64,000 nucleotides of DNA from Schistocerca nitens (GCF_023898315.1 NC_064617.1:719313702-719377701); one strand, 5' to 3'. Positions 17,884-29,069 are shown, counted from the stretch's first letter. Notes: a model not told the origin generated them from the letters alone. Program-made: numbers and translations.

Positions 17884-18014
17884 AAAATTGATACACTGTC
17901 GTAACGGCTAATGTGCTGGCAACGGAAGCACTACAGAAACGAGTGAGGCCATGTCGTGTTCTTACGTCAGATTGCTTGAAAAGTTGCACTTGCCGAGAGA
18001 CGCTTCTGCGACCG

Positions 18015-18096
18015 GCAGTCGTGGCCGAGTGGTTAAGGCGTCTGACTAGAAATCAGATTCCCTCTGGGAGCGTAGGTTCGAGGCCTACCGACTGCG
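18015..18096 (+). tRNA. tRNA-Ser(AGA), unit 5, B-box variant
   Basis: G at 18083, the same T-loop change as unit 4. T5 terminator. Confidence 0.92.
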
Positions 18097-18439
18097 TCCT
18101 TTTTGTGTCAAGAGGTGAAGAACATCTCCAACGGAACCGTGAAATGAGCGAATACGTGGGAAACACTGCATTCGAGACGCTTGTGAATTTTACAATTGTC
18201 CAGTGAGTGTCGACAAAACACGTAGCTCCTCTGCTGAGACGTACAAACTGCTGCAATTTCACTTTACATCGTGTGTCAGCTTTCTTCGATAGTCTGTTAC
18301 GACCCTAGCGTAATGAGTTTATAGACAGCAGTCAGACGACGTTTTAATAGTAACAGCTCCACGCAACGACTACCCAACAGTAAAGGACATGAGGCAATGT
18401 GTCAGTATGCCTAAAGGGAGGGGTGTTCAGGTAACGTGA

Positions 18440-18512
18440 GCCCGGATAGCTCAGTCGGTAGAGCATTAGGCTTTTAACCTAAGGGTCCAGGGTTCAAGTC
18501 CCTGTTCGGGCG
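18440..18512 (+). tRNA. tRNA-Lys(UUU), unit 6
   Basis: As unit 1. Confidence 0.97.
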
Positions 18513-18650
18513 GAAATTTTAATACCTTGGTAGCCGCACGTCTCGTAGCGGTGTAAGCACTACGGAAAAGAATGCTGCTACGCCGTTTCCTGGCACTGCA
18601 GTGCTTTAAACAGTAGCAGTTGCATGTGTCGGGAGGATCTTCCGCTACTG

Positions 18651-18732
18651 GCAGTCGTGGCCGAGTGGTTAAGGCGTCTGACTCGAAATCAGATTCCCTC
18701 TGGGAGCGTAGGTTCGAATCCTACCGGCTGCG
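18651..18732 (+). tRNA. tRNA-Ser(CGA), unit 6
   Basis: As unit 1. Confidence 0.97.
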
Positions 18733-19264
18733 TGTGATTTTGCGTAAAAACGAGCAGAAATTTTCGCACACATGTGACATGCGTGGGTGAAAGCGGATCC
18801 AAACCAGTGACACCATTCTCAACAAGACGGAAATTTATGTTTCAGAATACTGTTTCGCGACGGCCGCTGTCTGTTGCGGCTCTCGGTTTACCTCGCACGG
18901 ACGCTAGTACTGCAGAAATCAGTCGCAGGCCCACGAACGCGCCCCCGTCATTTTGTCGCGCCGTCGCCGTGTTCGTGAGTACGCAGATGTGCTTCAAAGT
19001 GTTGGACAGAGCGAGCATTCATTTCTTGTTAAGAATCGCAATTCAATTCATTCGAGTGTGGCAAAAGCAGTGGTGCAGCGTTTTCCTTTCTTAAGATCTC
19101 GCAGCTGCTTGCAAGTATGTCCATCGTTTAAGACGACAGAAAAGTAGCGTCAGCGGTGCGTCAGTGGGAAGTCGGTGAAGTCGCCATTGGAGCCATAAGC
19201 CAGTAATTACGACACGCGAATCACTCAAACACCATGCAGCATGTACCACAATGCTCGGCCGAGG

Positions 19265-19337
19265 GACCGGGTAGCTCAGCCGGTAGAGCGCTAGACTTTC
19301 AACCAAAGGGTCCCGGGTTCAAACCCCCGTCCAGGCC
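19265..19337 (+). pseudogene. Lys-like tRNA pseudogene, unit 6
   Basis: As unit 1. Confidence 0.8.
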
Positions 19338-19468
19338 AAAATTGATACACTGTCGTAACGGCTAATGTGCTGGCAACGGAAGCACTACAGAAACGAGTGA
19401 GGCCATGTCGTGTTCTTACGTCAGATTGCTTGAAAAGTTGCACTTGCCGAGAGACGCTTCTGCGACCG

Positions 19469-19550
19469 GCAGTCGTGGCCGAGTGGTTAAGGCGTCTGAC
19501 TAGAAATCAGATTCCCTCTGGGAGCGTAGGTTCGAGTCCTACCGACTGCG
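19469..19550 (+). tRNA. tRNA-Ser(AGA), unit 6
   Basis: Standard form with T5 terminator. Confidence 0.97.
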
Positions 19551-19893
19551 TCCTTTTTGTGTCAAGAGGTGAAGAACATCTCCAACGGAACCGTGAAATG
19601 AGCGAATACGTGGGAAACACTGCATTCGAGACGCTTGTGAATTTTACAATTGTCCAGTGAGTGTCGACAAAACACGTAGCTCCTCTGCTGAGACGTACAA
19701 ACTGCTGCAATTTCACTTTACATCGTGTGTCAGCTTTCTTCGATAGTCTGTTACGACCCTAGCGTAATGAGTTTATAGACAGCAGTCAGACGACGTTTTA
19801 ATAGTAACAGCTCCACGCAACGACTACCCAACAGTAAAGGACATGAGGCAATGTGTCAGTATGCCTAAAGGGAGGGGTGTTCAGGTAACGTGA

Positions 19894-19966
19894 GCCCGGA
19901 TAGCTCAGTCGGTAGAGCATTAGGCTTTTAACCTAAGGGTCCAGGGTTCAAGTCCCTGTTCGGGCG
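19894..19966 (+). tRNA. tRNA-Lys(UUU), unit 7
   Basis: As unit 1. Confidence 0.97.
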
Positions 19967-20104
19967 GAAATTTTAATACCTTGGTAGCCGCACGTCTCGT
20001 AGCGGTGTAAGCACTACGGAAAAGAATGCTGCTACGCCGTTTCCTGGCACTGCAGTGCTTTAAACAGTAGCAGTTGCATGTGTCGGGAGGATCTTCCGCT
20101 ACTG

Positions 20105-20186
20105 GCAGTCGTGGCCGAGTGGTTAAGGCGTCTGACTCGAAATCAGATTCCCTCTGGGAGCGTAGGTTCGAATCCTACCGGCTGCG
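20105..20186 (+). tRNA. tRNA-Ser(CGA), unit 7
   Basis: As unit 1. Confidence 0.97.
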
Positions 20187-20718
20187 TGTGATTTTGCGTA
20201 AAAACGAGCAGAAATTTTCGCACACATGTGACATGCGTGGGTGAAAGCGGATCCAAACCAGTGACACCATTCTCAACAAGACGGAAATTTATGTTTCAGA
20301 ATACTGTTTCGCGACGGCCGCTGTCTGTTGCGGCTCTCGGTTTACCTCGCACGGACGCTAGTACTGCAGAAATCAGTCGCAGGCCCACGAACGCGCCCCC
20401 GTCATTTTGTCGCGCCGTCGCCGTGTTCGTGAGTACGCAGATGTGCTTCAAAGTGTTGGACAGAGCGAGCATTCATTTCTTGTTAAGAATCGCAATTCAA
20501 TTCATTCGAGTGTGGCAAAAGCAGTGGTGCAGCGTTTTCCTTTCTTAAGATCTCGCAGCTGCTTGCAAGTATGTCCATCGTTTAAGACGACAGAAAAGTA
20601 GCGTCAGCGGTGCGTCAGTGGGAAGTCGGTGAAGTCGCCATTGGAGCCATAAGCCAGTAATTACGACACGCGAATCACTCAAACACCATGCAGCATGTAC
20701 CACAATGCTCGGCCGAGG

Positions 20719-20791
20719 GACCGGGTAGCTCAGCCGGTAGAGCGCTAGACTTTCAACCAAAGGGTCCCGGGTTCAAACCCCCGTCCAGGCC
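20719..20791 (+). pseudogene. Lys-like tRNA pseudogene, unit 7
   Basis: As unit 1. Confidence 0.8.
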
Positions 20792-20922
20792 AAAATTGAT
20801 ACACTGTCGTAACGGCTAATGTGCTGGCAACGGAAGCACTACAGAAACGAGTGAGGCCATGTCGTGTTCTTACGTCAGATTGCTTGAAAAGTTGCACTTG
20901 CCGAGAGACGCTTCTGCGACCG

Positions 20923-21004
20923 GCAGTCGTGGCCGAGTGGTTAAGGCGTCTGACTAGAAATCAGATTCCCTCTGGGAGCGTAGGTTCGAGTCCTACCGAC
21001 TGCG
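20923..21004 (+). tRNA. tRNA-Ser(AGA), unit 7
   Basis: Standard form with T5 terminator. Confidence 0.97.
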
Positions 21005-21347
21005 TCCTTTTTGTGTCAAGAGGTGAAGAACATCTCCAACGGAACCGTGAAATGAGCGAATACGTGGGAAACACTGCATTCGAGACGCTTGTGAATTTTA
21101 CAATTGTCCAGTGAGTGTCGACAAAACACGTAGCTCCTCTGCTGAGACGTACAAACTGCTGCAATTTCACTTTACATCGTGTGTCAGCTTTCTTCGATAG
21201 TCTGTTACGACCCTAGCGTAATGAGTTTATAGACAGCAGTCAGACGACGTTTTAATAGTAACAGCTCCACGCAACGACTACCCAACAGTAAAGGACATGA
21301 GGCAATGTGTCAGTATGCCTAAAGGGAGGGGTGTTCAGGTAACGTGA

Positions 21348-21420
21348 GCCCGGATAGCTCAGTCGGTAGAGCATTAGGCTTTTAACCTAAGGGTCCAGGG
21401 TTCAAGTCCCTGTTCGGGCG
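21348..21420 (+). tRNA. tRNA-Lys(UUU), unit 8
   Basis: As unit 1. Confidence 0.97.
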
Positions 21421-21558
21421 GAAATTTTAATACCTTGGTAGCCGCACGTCTCGTAGCGGTGTAAGCACTACGGAAAAGAATGCTGCTACGCCGTTTCCTG
21501 GCACTGCAGTGCTTTAAACAGTAGCAGTTGCATGTGTCGGGAGGATCTTCCGCTACTG

Positions 21559-21640
21559 GCAGTCGTGGCCGAGTGGTTAAGGCGTCTGACTCGAAATCAG
21601 ATTCCCTCTGGGAGCGTAGGTTCGAATCCTACCGGCTGCG
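21559..21640 (+). tRNA. tRNA-Ser(CGA), unit 8
   Basis: As unit 1. Confidence 0.97.
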
Positions 21641-22172
21641 TGTGATTTTGCGTAAAAACGAGCAGAAATTTTCGCACACATGTGACATGCGTGGGTGAAA
21701 GCGGATCCAAACCAGTGACACCATTCTCAACAAGACGGAAATTTATGTTTCAGAATACTGTTTCGCGACGGCCGCTGTCTGTTGCGGCTCTCGGTTTACC
21801 TCGCACGGACGCTAGTACTGCAGAAATCAGTCGCAGGCCCACGAACGCGCCCCCGTCATTTTGTCGCGCCGTCGCCGTGTTCGTGAGTACGCAGATGTGC
21901 TTCAAAGTGTTGGACAGAGCGAGCATTCATTTCTTGTTAAGAATCGCAATTCAATTCATTCGAGTGTGGCAAAAGCAGTGGTGCAGCGTTTTCCTTTCTT
22001 AAGATCTCGCAGCTGCTTGCAAGTATGTCCATCGTTTAAGACGACAGAAAAGTAGCGTCAGCGGTGCGTCAGTGGGAAGTCGGTGAAGTCGCCATTGGAG
22101 CCATAAGCCAGTAATTACGACACGCGAATCACTCAAACACCATGCAGCATGTACCACAATGCTCGGCCGAGG

Positions 22173-22245
22173 GACCGGGTAGCTCAGCCGGTAGAGCGCT
22201 AGACTTTCAACCAAAGGGTCCCGGGTTCAAACCCCCGTCCAGGCC
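22173..22245 (+). pseudogene. Lys-like tRNA pseudogene, unit 8
   Basis: As unit 1. Confidence 0.8.
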
Positions 22246-22376
22246 AAAATTGATACACTGTCGTAACGGCTAATGTGCTGGCAACGGAAGCACTACAGAA
22301 ACGAGTGAGGCCATGTCGTGTTCTTACGTCAGATTGCTTGAAAAGTTGCACTTGCCGAGAGACGCTTCTGCGACCG

Positions 22377-22458
22377 GCAGTCGTGGCCGAGTGGTTAAGG
22401 CGTCTGACTAGAAATCAGATTCCCTCTGGGAGCGTAGGTTCGAGTCCTACCGACTGCG
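22377..22458 (+). tRNA. tRNA-Ser(AGA), unit 8
   Basis: Standard form with T5 terminator. Confidence 0.97.
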
Positions 22459-22801
22459 TCCTTTTTGTGTCAAGAGGTGAAGAACATCTCCAACGGAACC
22501 GTGAAATGAGCGAATACGTGGGAAACACTGCATTCGAGACGCTTGTGAATTTTACAATTGTCCAGTGAGTGTCGACAAAACACGTAGCTCCTCTGCTGAG
22601 ACGTACAAACTGCTGCAATTTCACTTTACATCGTGTGTCAGCTTTCTTCGATAGTCTGTTACGACCCTAGCGTAATGAGTTTATAGACAGCAGTCAGACG
22701 ACGTTTTAATAGTAACAGCTCCACGCAACGACTACCCAACAGTAAAGGACATGAGGCAATGTGTCAGTATGCCTAAAGGGAGGGGTGTTCAGGTAACGTG
22801 A

Positions 22802-22874
22802 GCCCGGATAGCTCAGTCGGTAGAGCATTAGGCTTTTAACCTAAGGGTCCAGGGTTCAAGTCCCTGTTCGGGCG
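22802..22874 (+). tRNA. tRNA-Lys(UUU), unit 9
   Basis: As unit 1. Confidence 0.97.
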
Positions 22875-23012
22875 GAAATTTTAATACCTTGGTAGCCGCA
22901 CGTCTCGTAGCGGTGTAAGCACTACGGAAAAGAATGCTGCTACGCCGTTTCCTGGCACTGCAGTGCTTTAAACAGTAGCAGTTGCATGTGTCGGGAGGAT
23001 CTTCCGCTACTG

Positions 23013-23094
23013 GCAGTCGTGGCCGAGTGGTTAAGGCGTCTGACTCGAAATCAGATTCCCTCTGGGAGCGTAGGTTCGAATCCTACCGGCTGCG
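23013..23094 (+). tRNA. tRNA-Ser(CGA), unit 9
   Basis: As unit 1. Confidence 0.97.
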
Positions 23095-23626
23095 TGTGAT
23101 TTTGCGTAAAAACGAGCAGAAATTTTCGCACACATGTGACATGCGTGGGTGAAAGCGGATCCAAACCAGTGACACCATTCTCAACAAGACGGAAATTTAT
23201 GTTTCAGAATACTGTTTCGCGACGGCCGCTGTCTGTTGCGGCTCTCGGTTTACCTCGCACGGACGCTAGTACTGCAGAAATCAGTCGCAGGCCCACGAAC
23301 GCGCCCCCGTCATTTTGTCGCGCCGTCGCCGTGTTCGTGAGTACGCAGATGTGTTTCAAAGTGTTGGACAGAGCGAGCATTCATTTCTTGTTAAGAATCG
23401 CAATTCAATTCATTCGAGTGTGGCAAAAGCAGTGGTGCAGCGTTTTCCTTTCTTAAGATCTCGCAGCTGCTTGCAAGTATGTCCATCGTTTAAGACGACA
23501 GAAAAGTAGCGTCAGCGGTGCGTCAGTGGGAAGTCGGTGAAGTCGCCATTGGAGCCATAAGCCAGTAATTACGACACGCGAATCACTCAAACACCATGCA
23601 GCATGTACCACAATGCTCGGCCGAGG

Positions 23627-23699
23627 GACCGGGTAGCTCAGCCGGTAGAGCGCTAGACTTTCAACCAAAGGGTCCCGGGTTCAAACCCCCGTCCAGGCC
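23627..23699 (+). pseudogene. Lys-like tRNA pseudogene, unit 9
   Basis: As unit 1. Confidence 0.8.
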
Positions 23700-23830
23700 A
23701 AAATTGATACACTGTCGTAACGGCTAATGTGCTGGCAACGGAAGCACTACAGAAACGAGTGAGGCCATGTCGTGTTCTTACGTCAGATTGCTTGAAAAGT
23801 TGCACTTGCCGAGAGACGCTTCTGCGACCG

Positions 23831-23912
23831 GCAGTCGTGGCCGAGTGGTTAAGGCGTCTGACTAGAAATCAGATTCCCTCTGGGAGCGTAGGTTCGAGTC
23901 CTACCGACTGCG
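23831..23912 (+). tRNA. tRNA-Ser(AGA), unit 9
   Basis: Standard form. It is the last unit with the T5 terminator. Confidence 0.97.
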
Positions 23913-24255
23913 TCCTTTTTGTGTCAAGAGGTGAAGAACATCTCCAACGGAACCGTGAAATGAGCGAATACGTGGGAAACACTGCATTCGAGACGCTTGT
24001 GAATTTTACAATTGTCCAGTGAGTGTCGACAAAACACGTAGCTCCTCTGCTGAGACGTACAAACTGCTGCAATTTCACTTTACATCGTGTGTCAGCTTTC
24101 TTCGATAGTCTGTTACGACCCTAGCGTAATGAGTTTATAGACAGCAGTCAGACGACGTTTTAATAGTAACAGCTCCACGCAACGACTACCCAACAGTAAA
24201 GGACATGAGGCAATGTGTCAGTATGCCTAAAGGGAGGGGTGTTCAGGTAACGTGA

Positions 24256-24328
24256 GCCCGGATAGCTCAGTCGGTAGAGCATTAGGCTTTTAACCTAAGG
24301 GTCCAGGGTTCAAGTCCCTGTTCGGGCG
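24256..24328 (+). tRNA. tRNA-Lys(UUU), unit 10
   Basis: As unit 1. Confidence 0.97.
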
Positions 24329-24466
24329 GAAATTTTAATACCTTGGTAGCCGCACGTCTCGTAGCGGTGTAAGCACTACGGAAAAGAATGCTGCTACGCC
24401 GTTTCCTGGCACTGCAGTGCTTTAAACAGTAGCAGTTGCATGTGTCGGGAGGATCTTCCGCTACTG

Positions 24467-24548
24467 GCAGTCGTGGCCGAGTGGTTAAGGCGTCTGACTC
24501 GAAATCAGATTCCCTCTGGGAGCGTAGGTTCGAATCCTACCGGCTGCG
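24467..24548 (+). tRNA. tRNA-Ser(CGA), unit 10
   Basis: As unit 1. Confidence 0.97.
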
Positions 24549-25080
24549 TGTGATTTTGCGTAAAAACGAGCAGAAATTTTCGCACACATGTGACATGCGT
24601 GGGTGAAAGCGGATCCAAACCAGTGACACCATTCTCAACAAGACGGAAATTTATGTTTCAGAATACTGTTTCGCGACGGCCGCTGTCTGTTGCGGCTCTC
24701 GGTTTACCTCGCACGGACGCTAGTACTGCAGAAATCAGTCGCAGGCCCACGAACGCGCCCCCGTCATTTTGTCGCGCCGTCGCCGTGTTCGTGAGTACGC
24801 AGATGTGTTTCAAAGTGTTGGACAGAGCGAGCATTCATTTCTTGTTAAGAATCGCAATTCAATTCATTCGAGTGTGGCAAAAGCAGTGGTGCAGCGTTTT
24901 CCTTTCTTAAGATCTCGCAGCTGCTTGCAAGTATGTCCATCGTTTAAGACGACAGAAAAGTAGCGTCAGCGGTGCGTCAGTGGGAAGTCGGTGAAGTCGC
25001 CATTGGAGCCATAAGCCAGTAATTACGACACGCGAATCACTCAAACACCATGCAGCATGTACCACAATGCTCGGCCGAGG

Positions 25081-25153
25081 GACCGGGTAGCTCAGCCGGT
25101 AGAGCGCTAGACTTTCAACCAAAGGGTCCCGGGTTCAAACCCCCGTCCAGGCC
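25081..25153 (+). pseudogene. Lys-like tRNA pseudogene, unit 10
   Basis: As unit 1. The spacer to tRNA-Ser(AGA) is one base longer here (extra T). Confidence 0.8.
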
Positions 25154-25285
25154 AAAATTGATACACTGTCGTAACGGCTAATGTGCTGGCAACGGAAGCA
25201 CTACAGAAACGAGTGAGGCCATGTCGTGTTCTTACGTCAGATTGCTTTGAAAAGTTGCACTTGCCGAGAGACGCTTCTGTGACCG

Positions 25286-25367
25286 GCAGTCGTGGCCGAG
25301 TGGTTAAGGCGTCTGACTAGAAATCAGATTCCCTCTGGGAGCGTAGGTTCGAGTCCTACCGACTGCG
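25286..25367 (+). tRNA. tRNA-Ser(AGA), unit 10
   Basis: Standard form, but with the T7 terminator and the linked CTGTGACC upstream marker. Confidence 0.97.
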
Positions 25368-25712
25368 TCCTTTTTTTGTGTCAAGAGGTGAAGAACATCT
25401 CCAACGGAACCGTGAAATGAGCGAATACGTGGGAAACACTGCATTCGAGACGCTTGTGAATTTTACAATTGTCCAGTGAGTGTCGACAAAACACGTAGCT
25501 CCTCTGCTGAGACGTACAAACTGCTGCAATTTCACTTTACATCGTGTGTCAGCTTTCTTCGATAGTCTGTTACGACCCTAGCGTAATGAGTTTATAGACA
25601 GCAGTCAGACGACGTTTTAATAGTAACAGCTCCACGCAACGACTACCCAACAGTAAAGGACATGAGGCAATGTGTCAGTATGCCTAAAGGGAGGGGTGTT
25701 CAGGTAACGTGA

Positions 25713-25785
25713 GCCCGGATAGCTCAGTCGGTAGAGCATTAGGCTTTTAACCTAAGGGTCCAGGGTTCAAGTCCCTGTTCGGGCG
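25713..25785 (+). tRNA. tRNA-Lys(UUU), unit 11
   Basis: As unit 1. The spacer after it carries a private C-to-G change near 25820 and leads to LINE element 3. Confidence 0.97.
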
Positions 25786-25923
25786 GAAATTTTAATACCT
25801 TGGTAGCCGCACGTCTCGTAGGGGTGTAAGCACTACGGAAAAGAATGCTGCTACGCCGTTTCCTGGCACTGCAGTGCTTTAAACAGTAGCAGTTGCATGT
25901 GTCGGGAGGATCTTCCGCTACTG

Positions 25924-25938
25924 GCAGTCGTGGCCGAG
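25924..25938 (+). pseudogene. tRNA-Ser(CGA) unit 11, 5' part, split by LINE element 3
   Basis: Bases 1-15, ending CCGAG. With the 68 bases from 27628 the sum is 83, so at most one base (G) is duplicated. Confidence 0.93.
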
Positions 25939-27146
25939 CGTGCTCAAAGCTCAACTATCGCAAGACTAAACTAATGCCGATCGGTAGTGGGTTTAGAATC
26001 GATGATAACTGCCCATATATAATACACGAGAGTATCAAGCTGTTGGGAATACGAATGAGCCGCTGCCCTCTGAAAACTACTACGGACAACTGGCAAGAGC
26101 TTCTGGCTATGACGAGAGGTTGTCTCCAGCAAAATAAAGGCAGAGAACAGGACCTCATACAAAGAGTGCCGTTTATCAATAAAATGATACTTTCGAAAAT
26201 CTGGTATGTAGGGCAGACAATCCCTGTGGTCAACAGCATTTCCAAGCAAATAATGACGGCAATTGGTTGGTATATTTGGAGGGGTGAAATATTCAAAGTG
26301 GGAATAAATGTTATTACTCTCCCACCAGAGAAAGGGGGCCTAGGGCTAATAGATGTTGAACTTAAATGCAAGGCTCTTCTTATACGGAGAACTATTCAGC
26401 TGTTTCAAGACTACCCAGACAGCGCGCTCCATATGGCCCTACGGATGTATACACCTACTAATATGGCAATACCGATAAACCTGGGGGAAACCCACTACAA
26501 AGCCAACCACATCAGGATGTTTCTGCTCGAAGTTAGTTACCTCCGAGCGAAACTGAGCGCACCAATACAGGACCTTACAACCGCCCAACTATACCGGATA
26601 ATGAATACTGGTGGAAGAGTAAACCGCATGGAAACGAAATATCCCCTTCGGGATTGGGCTCAAATCTGGAAGAACATCCACAACACAGTGCTCGGAACAA
26701 ATATCAGATCAACGTGGTATAAAGTAGTTAATGAGACCATACCTACGAAAGAAAAATTACACAGAATACGATTGTCGGCAACTGACAGATGTGGAGAGTG
26801 TGCCCTCATAGACAACTTGCTACACAGATGTGTCTGCGGAGAAAATAAATTGGTCTGGGAATGGTGCAGAATGAACCTTGCCTCTATCTGCAGGACAGCT
26901 AGACAGACAATCGCCATCACATCGGTGTTGCAACCTGATGGCACTTACTACCCCATCACGAAGAAAAATATATGGACATGGCTGACAGGACATACTCTGC
27001 ATTACCTAATTCAAGCCGAAGATGCACCATCTTACCAGGGCTACAGAGTATATCTAGCCACACAAGCGCAACTGCTGATGAAGGATGACAAATACAGACA
27101 AAAGTTCGCGAACTATATACCAGCATTGAGAATAACGACACTATGA
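25939..27146 (+). pseudogene. LINE element 3 ORF2, C-terminal fragment
   Basis: The frame is open from the truncation point to the stop at 27144-27146, about 400 codons. It begins with CSKLNYRKTK, aligning with SGAKLNEGKCK just downstream of YADD in element 1, so the endonuclease and catalytic reverse-transcriptase motifs are gone. It keeps the region after the reverse transcriptase and the C-terminal finger (CGECALIDNLLHRCVC, spacing C-X2-C-X7-H-X3-C, the same as elements 1 and 2). The frame extends upstream into tRNA spacer by chance (25893-25938). Confidence 0.9.
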
Positions 27147-27240
27147 ACGACAACGACGATGAACAAAAACGAACAAGGAACAACGAAGTAGATGTAAGAT
27201 GAATGCACTGCGTCCGACTGTTGATAACGTTGATGGCAGT

Positions 27241-27287
<47 letters not shown>

Positions 27288-27627
27288 CCAACCTGTGTGT
27301 GGCGCCCGGCCATTGGGCACTCAGTGCTAAGAGAAGACAACTGCCGACATAGGAGATCACATACAAACGGGGAGAAAGAAATGAGACCAAGCTATATGCT
27401 TGGGGTATACCATAATAGGCAACCCTCGAGAAGACGAGCGTTGAGTGCCGTCAACGAGCCGACATGTCTCACGCAAAGAATAGTGGAAACAAACATTTTA
27501 CAAAAAACTTGTTGTATATTAAAAAAAGTTAAAAAAGATAAAAAAAAAACAAAAACCCAACAAAACACGATGAAAATAAAAGTTTTGCAGCAAAGAGTCA
27601 TCAACAAACCAAAAAAAAAAAAAAAAA
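27147..27627 (+). other. 3' UTR and poly(A) tail of LINE element 3, with long poly(T)
   Basis: No gene is seen. A run of 46 T lies at 27242-27287. On the minus strand this is a 46-A tail following the complement of 27288 onward, which may be the 3' end of another retroelement inserted backwards. A-rich sequence (about 27517-27550) and a 17-A tail follow. Confidence 0.7.
27242..27287. repeat. 46-base homopolymer T tract
   Basis: Uninterrupted T on the plus strand. Its length makes the exact count unreliable in any assembly. Confidence 0.9.
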
Positions 27628-27695
27628 GTGGTTAAGGCGTCTGACTCGAAATCAGATTCCCTCTGGGAGCGTAGGTTCGAATCCTACCGGCTGCG
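27628..27695 (+). pseudogene. tRNA-Ser(CGA) unit 11, 3' part, split by LINE element 3
   Basis: Bases 15-82 from GTGG onward, directly after the element tail. B box and TTTT terminator remain. Confidence 0.95.
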
Positions 27696-28227
27696 TGTGA
27701 TTTTGCGTAAAAACGAGCAGAAATTTTCGCACACATGTGACATGCGTGGGTGAAAGCGGATCCAAACCAGTGACACCATTCTCAACAAGACGGAAATTTA
27801 TGTTTCAGAATACTGTTTCGCGACGGCCGCTGTCTGTTGCGGCTCTCGGTTTACCTCGCACGGACGCTAGTACTGCAGAAATCAGTCGCAGGCCCACGAA
27901 CGCGCCCCCGTCATTTTGTCGCGCCGTCGCCGTGTTCGTGAGTACGCAGATGTGCTTCAAAGTGTTGGACAGAGCGAGCATTCATTTCTTGTTAAGAATC
28001 GCAATTCAATTCATTCGAGTGTGGCAAAAGCAGTGGTGCAGCGTTTTCCTTTCTTAAGATCTCGCAGCTGCTTGCAAGTATGTCCATCGTTTAAGACGAC
28101 AGAAAAGTAGCGTCAGCGGTGCGTCAGTGGGAAGTCGGTGAAGTCGCCATTGGAGCCATAAGCCAGTAATTACGACACGCGAATCACTCAAACACCATGC
28201 AGCATGTACCACAATGCTCGGCCGAGG

Positions 28228-28300
28228 GACCGGGTAGCTCAGCCGGTAGAGCGCTAGACTTTCAACCAAAGGGTCCCGGGTTCAAACCCCCGTCCAGGCC
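28228..28300 (+). pseudogene. Lys-like tRNA pseudogene, unit 11
   Basis: As unit 1. Confidence 0.8.
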
Positions 28301-28431
28301 AAAATTGATACACTGTCGTAACGGCTAATGTGCTGGCAACGGAAGCACTACAGAAACGAGTGAGGCCATGTCGTGTTCTTACGTCAGATTGCTTGAAAAG
28401 TTGCACTTGCCGAGAGACGCTTCTGTGACCG

Positions 28432-28513
28432 GCAGTCGTGGCCGAGTGGTTAAGGCGTCTGACTAGAAATCAGATTCCCTCTGGGAGCGTAGGTTCGAGT
28501 CCTACCGACTGCG
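28432..28513 (+). tRNA. tRNA-Ser(AGA), unit 11
   Basis: Standard form with T7 terminator. Confidence 0.97.
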
Positions 28514-28858
28514 TCCTTTTTTTGTGTCAAGAGGTGAAGAACATCTCCAACGGAACCGTGAAATGAGCGAATACGTGGGAAACACTGCATTCGAGACGCT
28601 TGTGAATTTTACAATTGTCCAGTGAGTGTCGACAAAACACGTAGCTCCTCTGCTGAGACGTACAAACTGCTGCAATTTCACTTTACATCGTGTGTCAGCT
28701 TTCTTCGATAGTCTGTTACGACCCTAGCGTAATGAGTTTATAGACAGCAGTCAGACGACGTTTTAATAGTAACAGCTCCACGCAACGACTACCCAACAGT
28801 AAAGGACATGAGGCAATGTGTCAGTATGCCTAAAGGGAGGGGTGTTCAGGTAACGTGA

Positions 28859-28931
28859 GCCCGGATAGCTCAGTCGGTAGAGCATTAGGCTTTTAACCTA
28901 AGGGTCCAGGGTTCAAGTCCCTGTTCGGGCG
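28859..28931 (+). tRNA. tRNA-Lys(UUU), unit 12
   Basis: As unit 1. Confidence 0.97.
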
Positions 28932-29069
28932 GAAATTTTAATACCTTGGTAGCCGCACGTCTCGTAGCGGTGTAAGCACTACGGAAAAGAATGCTGCTAC
29001 GCCGTTTCCTGGCACTGCAGTGCTTTAAACAGTAGCAGTTGCATGTGTCGGGAGGATCTTCCGCTACTG

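Larger units (their letters stand above)
15758..25938 (+). repeat. tRNA gene array, block B (units 4-11)
   Basis: The array continues between LINE elements 2 and 3 with a 1,454-bp period. The T-run after tRNA-Ser(AGA) is T5 in units 4-9 and T7 in unit 10. Shared point changes mark neighbouring units: T-to-G at 16629 and 18083 (units 4, 5), and C-to-T at about 23354 and 24808 (units 9, 10). Unit 4 lacks one A near 15897. Unit 10 has an extra T near 25247. Confidence 0.97.
25939..27627 (+). mobile_element. LINE element 3, 5'-truncated, inserted in tRNA-Ser(CGA)
   Basis: About 1.69 kb holding the ORF2 C-terminal part, a 3' UTR of some 480 bp and 17 A (27611-27627). The 3' junction to tRNA-Ser is the same GTGG as for elements 1 and 2. 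The 5' end is truncated just after the reverse-transcriptase core and joins the tRNA with a 1-base overlap, the usual outcome of incomplete target-primed reverse transcription. The protein differs clearly from elements 1 and 2, so it is a third family. Confidence 0.95.

Noticed and set aside
25893-25938. The start of the 417-codon frame as a real start of the LINE protein
   Set aside because: These bases are array spacer and tRNA-Ser sequence. The frame runs into the truncated LINE by chance.
27242-27287. Poly(T) as a Pol III terminator for a LINE or tRNA transcript
   Set aside because: It lies far from any tRNA gene, inside a Pol II-type LINE 3' UTR. A retroelement tail or homopolymer growth is simpler.
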